NCBI RefSeq assembly: GCF_003703975.1
Contig: NZ_QTJY01000015.1
Coordinates: 62,001 to 126,000 of the forward strand
Direction of reading: 5' to 3'
DNA length: 64,000 nucleotides
DNA from: Larkinella soli
Lineage (GTDB): Bacteria; Bacteroidota; Bacteroidia; Cytophagales; Spirosomataceae
The notes beneath the pieces are model-generated. The model saw only the letters and a program-made list of their open reading frames with translations. It was not told where the DNA came from and did no database searches. The position numbers and the translations under genes were made by a program. Below, one piece after another: positions 61,127 through 64,000 of this stretch. How positions within the stretch are numbered: position 1 is the stretch's first letter; each line of letters starts with the position of its first letter.

Positions 61127-63373
61127 ATGAAGAAACTACTCCTCCTTGGAGCGGGCCTGTGGCTCCTGGGGCCGACCGGCTTTGCACAAATCAACAAACA
61201 GAAGATCGTTGTAACGGACCTGACACGCATCCGGCAGGTAGGCGGCATCGACGTTTCCCCGAACGGGCAGCAGGCCGTATATACGCTGACGACCATCGAG
61301 CCGAATGCCGAAAACAAAGCGGAAGGGAAGGCGGAGGAATATGACTACAAAACCCATCTCTGGCTGACCGGCCTCAAAGCCGACGACACCCGGGCGCTGA
61401 CCCACGGAGCCGAAAGCGCCCGCCAGCCCGATTGGTCGCCCGACGGTAAATCCATCGCGTTTGCCCGGACGGTGAAAGGGAAATCGCAGATTTTCGTGAT
61501 GCCGCTCGGCGGGGGAGAAGCCTGGCAGCTGACGAATCTGAAATACGGAGCCTCGGCACCCCGCTGGTCGCCCGACGGCAAACGCATTCTCTTCACGGCC
61601 AGTGCGTCCCTTTCCGAAATCCTGAAAGACTCTCTGCTGAACCCCGGCAAACGCGTACCGGCCTGGTCGCTGGAAAAGCCGGGTTTTGCCGGCAACGACT
61701 TTATCCGGCCCGACAAGGGGGTCAAACCCAACCCCGACGGCTCCCTGGCCGAAATCCGGGCTTACCTCAACAAAGACGTCGAAGACAAGAAGGCCAAAGT
61801 CATCAACCGGCTGAATTTTCAGGGCGAAGCCACTACCGAACCGGAACTGAGTTTTACCCACCTGTATGTGGTGGACGTAAGGGAAGGAGCCGCTCCCCAG
61901 GCCCTGACGCGTGGTTTTTACTCCTTCCAGGCTCCCGAGTGGATGCCCGACGGCAAGGGCTTGCTGACCGTGACGGACCGCGATACGCTGAAACATCCTG
62001 ACCGTGAGCAGGATGCGGCCCTTTTCTGGCTGGCTGCCGACGGTTCTGGCCGGCGGGTGCCGATCCTGGCCGAACCGGGCCGGACGTATTTTTCGCCCGC
62101 CGTATCCCCCGACGGCCGCTGGCTCGTACTGCTGACCAGCTCGGCCCAGGGCGTCAATGCCGGCCAGATGGCCGTGGCCCGACTGAACGGCACCACCGTT
62201 TCGGACCTGCAGACGGTTTCGTTCGACCGTGCGGCTTCCGGAATGAAATGGGCCGTGACCACCGTGGCCGGAGGGAAGGGAAAGAAGCCTTCCACCGCTT
62301 ATGCGGTGTATTTCACGGCGGCTTCGAACGGCGGTTTTCCGCTGTACCGGCTGGACCCGGTCACGAAGCAGGTGGCTCAGCTGTCGGACTTTGACAGTGG
62401 GGTGAGTGCCTTCGACGTATCCGGCGACCTGGTGGTTTTTGCCAAAACCGAGGTTGCCAACCCGTCGGAACTCTACCGGGCCGATGGATCGATGAAAAAC
62501 GCCGTCCGGCTCAGTAAACACAACGAGTGGGTGGCGGCCAAAGCCCTTAGCATCCCGGAGAAACGGACCTACAAAAACTCGAAGGGACAGACCGTCGATT
62601 ACTGGATTATGAAACCAACGAACCCCGTGGCCGGGAAGAAATACCCGCTGCTGCTCAATATGCACGGCGGCCCGACGGCCATGTGGGGTCCGGGCGAACC
62701 CTCGATGTGGCACGAGTTTCAGTATTTCTGCTCGCAGGGCTACGGGATCGTGTATGCCAACCCCCGCGGCTCGGGCGGCTACGGCATCGATTTTCAGCGG
62801 GCCAACATCAAAGACTGGGGCACCGGCCCGGCCGAGGACGTGCTGGCCGCGGCTACCGATGCCGCCCGGGAAGCCTGGGCGGATACCAGCCGGCAGGTCA
62901 TAACGGGTGGTTCCTACGCCGGGTATCTGACGGCCTGGATCATCGGGCACGACAACCGTTTCAAGGCGGCTTTTTCCCAGCGCGGGGTGTATGAACTCAG
63001 CACGTTCATGGGGGAAGGCAATGCCTGGCGGCTCGTGCCGAACTATTTCGGCGGGTATCCCTGGCAGAAGTCCGCGCAGGAGGTGCTGGATGCCAATTCG
63101 CCCTATACCTTCGTCGAAAATATCAAAACTCCCTTGCTCATCAAACACGGCGAGAACGACCTGCGGACGGGAGTGATTCAGAGCGAGATGCTGTACAAGA
63201 GCCTGAAGATTCTGGGCCGGCCGGTTGAGTATGTCCGAATGCCGGGCGCCACGCATGAACTGAGCCGCTCGGGCAACGTCCGGCAGCGGATCGACCGGAT
63301 GCTGCGGATTTATGAATTCTTTGAGCGGTATGTGGGAGAGAAGACCGACGGCCGGCTCGGAAGCAAGCAATAG
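61127..63373 (+). CDS. secreted S9 family prolyl oligopeptidase-like peptidase
   Basis: A 748-residue periplasmic peptidase. Signal peptide (LLLGAGLWLLGPTGFAQ), then a WD40-like TolB/beta-propeller region with repeated DWSPDGKSI-type strands across 60-480, then the alpha/beta hydrolase domain: NMHGGPTAMWG, nucleophile Ser in GGSYAGYLTAW, Asp in HGENDLRTG and His in GATHELSR. This is the acylaminoacyl-peptidase/DPP-like S9C pattern. The propeller gates short peptides. The nucleophile elbow reads GGSYAGY where GGSYGGY is commoner. Likely works with the nearby S46 peptidase in peptide use, but the operons are separate. Confidence 0.92.
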   Translation: MKKLLLLGAGLWLLGPTGFAQINKQKIVVTDLTRIRQVGGIDVSPNGQQAVYTLTTIEPNAENKAEGKAEEYDYKTHLWLTGLKADDTRALTHGAESARQPDWSPDGKSIAFARTVKGKSQIFVMPLGGGEAWQLTNLKYGASAPRWSPDGKRILFTASASLSEILKDSLLNPGKRVPAWSLEKPGFAGNDFIRPDKGVKPNPDGSLAEIRAYLNKDVEDKKAKVINRLNFQGEATTEPELSFTHLYVVDVREGAAPQALTRGFYSFQAPEWMPDGKGLLTVTDRDTLKHPDREQDAALFWLAADGSGRRVPILAEPGRTYFSPAVSPDGRWLVLLTSSAQGVNAGQMAVARLNGTTVSDLQTVSFDRAASGMKWAVTTVAGGKGKKPSTAYAVYFTAASNGGFPLYRLDPVTKQVAQLSDFDSGVSAFDVSGDLVVFAKTEVANPSELYRADGSMKNAVRLSKHNEWVAAKALSIPEKRTYKNSKGQTVDYWIMKPTNPVAGKKYPLLLNMHGGPTAMWGPGEPSMWHEFQYFCSQGYGIVYANPRGSGGYGIDFQRANIKDWGTGPAEDVLAAATDAAREAWADTSRQVITGGSYAGYLTAWIIGHDNRFKAAFSQRGVYELSTFMGEGNAWRLVPNYFGGYPWQKSAQEVLDANSPYTFVENIKTPLLIKHGENDLRTGVIQSEMLYKSLKILGRPVEYVRMPGATHELSRSGNVRQRIDRMLRIYEFFERYVGEKTDGRLGSKQ

Positions 63374-63380
63374 CCGAAAC

Positions 63381-63410
63381 AGAGAAGGCGCCCTGCAGGG
63401 CGCCTTCTCT
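63381..63410. terminator. perfect 30-bp palindrome, bidirectional terminator
   Basis: Two 15-bp arms (AGAGAAGGCGCCCTG and its complement) between convergent genes, 7 bp after the S9 stop. T-runs are weak on both sides, so termination is inferred from position and stem strength. Confidence 0.75.
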
Positions 63411-63411
63411 G

Positions 63412-63843
63412 TTAAACATAGCCTTTGTCTTTCAGAACCTGATGATGCGCCATCAGGAGGTCGGTCATGGCACGGTAAGCCTTCTGCTGTTCGAGAGCCG
63501 AGTCATGCAGGTATTCCGTGCGGTTGTTTACCCCGACCAGAATATCCGTCTGTTTGGTCAGAACTTTGAAGTGTTTGTCGAGCGCTTTCGAATGCTTTTC
63601 AAGTACTTTCGAGTGTTTATCAAGTACTTTCGAGTGTTTATCAAGTATTTTCGAGTGAATATCAAGTATCACCGAATGTCGATCCAGTTCGACCTGCTGC
63701 TGTTTTACGGTTTCGTAAAGCTGCTGGATGTTCTCCTGGTTCATGGCCAGGATAGCGCTGTGCTGATCCAGGCGTTCGTTATGCTTATCGATGCGTTGAA
63801 GGGCCTCTACGAGCAGTTCGATGATGCGGTCCTCATTCTTCAT
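63412..63843 (-). CDS. coiled-coil protein built of heptad repeats
   Basis: A 143-residue charged protein with no signal peptide. Residues about 10-60 form a leucine/isoleucine-spaced helix, then come six near-identical heptads of the form (D/E)KHSKVL, then a C-terminal helix QQKAYRAMTDLLMAHHQVL. It should form a long parallel coiled coil. I recognise no family; phage and plasmid small coiled-coil proteins have similar repeats, but no mobile gene is adjacent. The start is ATG 63843; the longer frame beginning at 63924 (TTG) is rejected. Confidence 0.6.
   Translation of the reverse strand: MKNEDRIIELLVEALQRIDKHNERLDQHSAILAMNQENIQQLYETVKQQQVELDRHSVILDIHSKILDKHSKVLDKHSKVLEKHSKALDKHFKVLTKQTDILVGVNNRTEYLHDSALEQQKAYRAMTDLLMAHHQVLKDKGYV
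63561..63686. repeat. 21-bp tandem repeat inside the coiled-coil gene
   Basis: Six 21-bp units (63561, 63582, 63603, 63624, 63645 and 63666 starts). The third and fourth units, 63603-63623 and 63624-63644, are identical; the rest differ at a few positions. Each encodes one heptad, so copy-number change would keep the frame and lengthen or shorten the coil. Confidence 0.9.
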
Positions 63844-63924
63844 AAAGTAAATATAGGCAACGGTTCTCAGTTCTTCTTCCCTTGAGACGATGAAAGCAGC
63901 CTGAAGCCACGAAATCGGCTCCAA

Positions 63925-64000
63925 TTACTTTCCATTCCTTCGGATAGCGGCTTCGTCCTCGGTAGTCGGCCGTCTTTTTGTATTTTCCAGAGATTTTATT
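63925..64000 (-). CDS. possible C-terminus of a gene entering from the right edge
   Basis: On the minus strand a frame is open from the window edge to a TAA at 63927-63925, giving a charged tail that ends with TTEDEAAIRRNGK. It precedes the coiled-coil gene by 81 bp on the same strand. It is only about 24 codons, so this could be chance; the composition is plausible for a protein C-terminus. Confidence 0.3.
   Translation of the reverse strand, partial: IKSLENTKRRPTTEDEAAIRRNGK

Noticed and set aside
61136-63370. 744-codon minus-strand open frame opposite the S9 peptidase
   Set aside because: Shadow; composition is arginine/glycine/proline-rich without domains, and the plus-strand gene is intact.
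63561-63686. Possible CRISPR-like array
   Set aside because: Repeats are contiguous 21-bp units without spacers and lie in frame inside a coding sequence.

Overview
This 64 kb window is ordinary chromosomal DNA from a GC-rich member of the Bacteroidota, most likely the Cytophagales (Spirosoma/Larkinella-like). That placement is inferred from gene content: TonB receptors with carboxypeptidase-regulatory-like N-terminal domains, a DUF4249 lipoprotein, S46 and S9 peptidases, DUF1080 proteins, LytS/LytTR signalling, tandem OmpH genes after bamA, a DAHP synthase fused to chorismate mutase, and promoters of the TTTG-N19/20-TAnnTTTG type. No rRNA, tRNA, CRISPR array, prophage, transposase or recombinase gene was recognised.

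0-10 kb is mostly minus-strand housekeeping: mannose-6-phosphate isomerase, an M20 deacylase, a trypsin-like protease, a DUF937 protein, 6-phosphogluconate dehydrogenase, a secreted alpha/beta hydrolase, RtcB RNA ligase and an FGGY gluconokinase. Gluconokinase and 6-phosphogluconate dehydrogenase together would feed gluconate into the pentose phosphate pathway. 10-15.6 kb carries a SET-domain protein, a haem-motif/FG-GAP lipoprotein, a beta-barrel protein and an M43-type metalloprotease with three N-terminal repeats.

15.7-24.3 kb is the most distinctive block: a plus-strand carbohydrate region with a GH29 fucosidase carrying a discoidin-like domain, two tandem exported FAD oxidoreductases, KduD, an acidic disordered protein, a DUF1080 protein and a hydroxypyruvate-isomerase-like protein. 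It has no SusC/SusD pair. I infer a glycan oxidation or keto-sugar route. It also contains a promoter enclosed by perfect 11-bp inverted repeats and one copy of a dispersed palindromic element.

24.4-35.8 kb holds a LysR regulator with a MetR-like palindrome at its start, an APC permease, a very large SF1 helicase, a TerC-family protein whose leader can form mutually exclusive GC-rich hairpins, an FKBP lipoprotein, an NAPE-PLD-like hydrolase and a two-domain fasciclin lipoprotein. 36-42 kb holds a second DUF1080 protein, a TonB receptor and a translationally coupled LytS/LytTR cassette. 42-49.5 kb is the envelope-biogenesis cluster uppS-bamA-ompH-ompH, then a secreted repeat protein and lspA with an unusual acidic tail. 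49.6-64 kb holds proline dehydrogenase, DAHP synthase-chorismate mutase, a TonB receptor/DUF4249 pair, type II NADH dehydrogenase, a DPP7-like S46 peptidase, a cytochrome b plus YedY-like molybdoenzyme pair behind an attenuator-like hairpin, an S9 peptidase, and a coiled-coil protein encoded by 21-bp tandem repeats.

Many long antisense reading frames exist because of GC-rich third codon positions; they were rejected as shadows.
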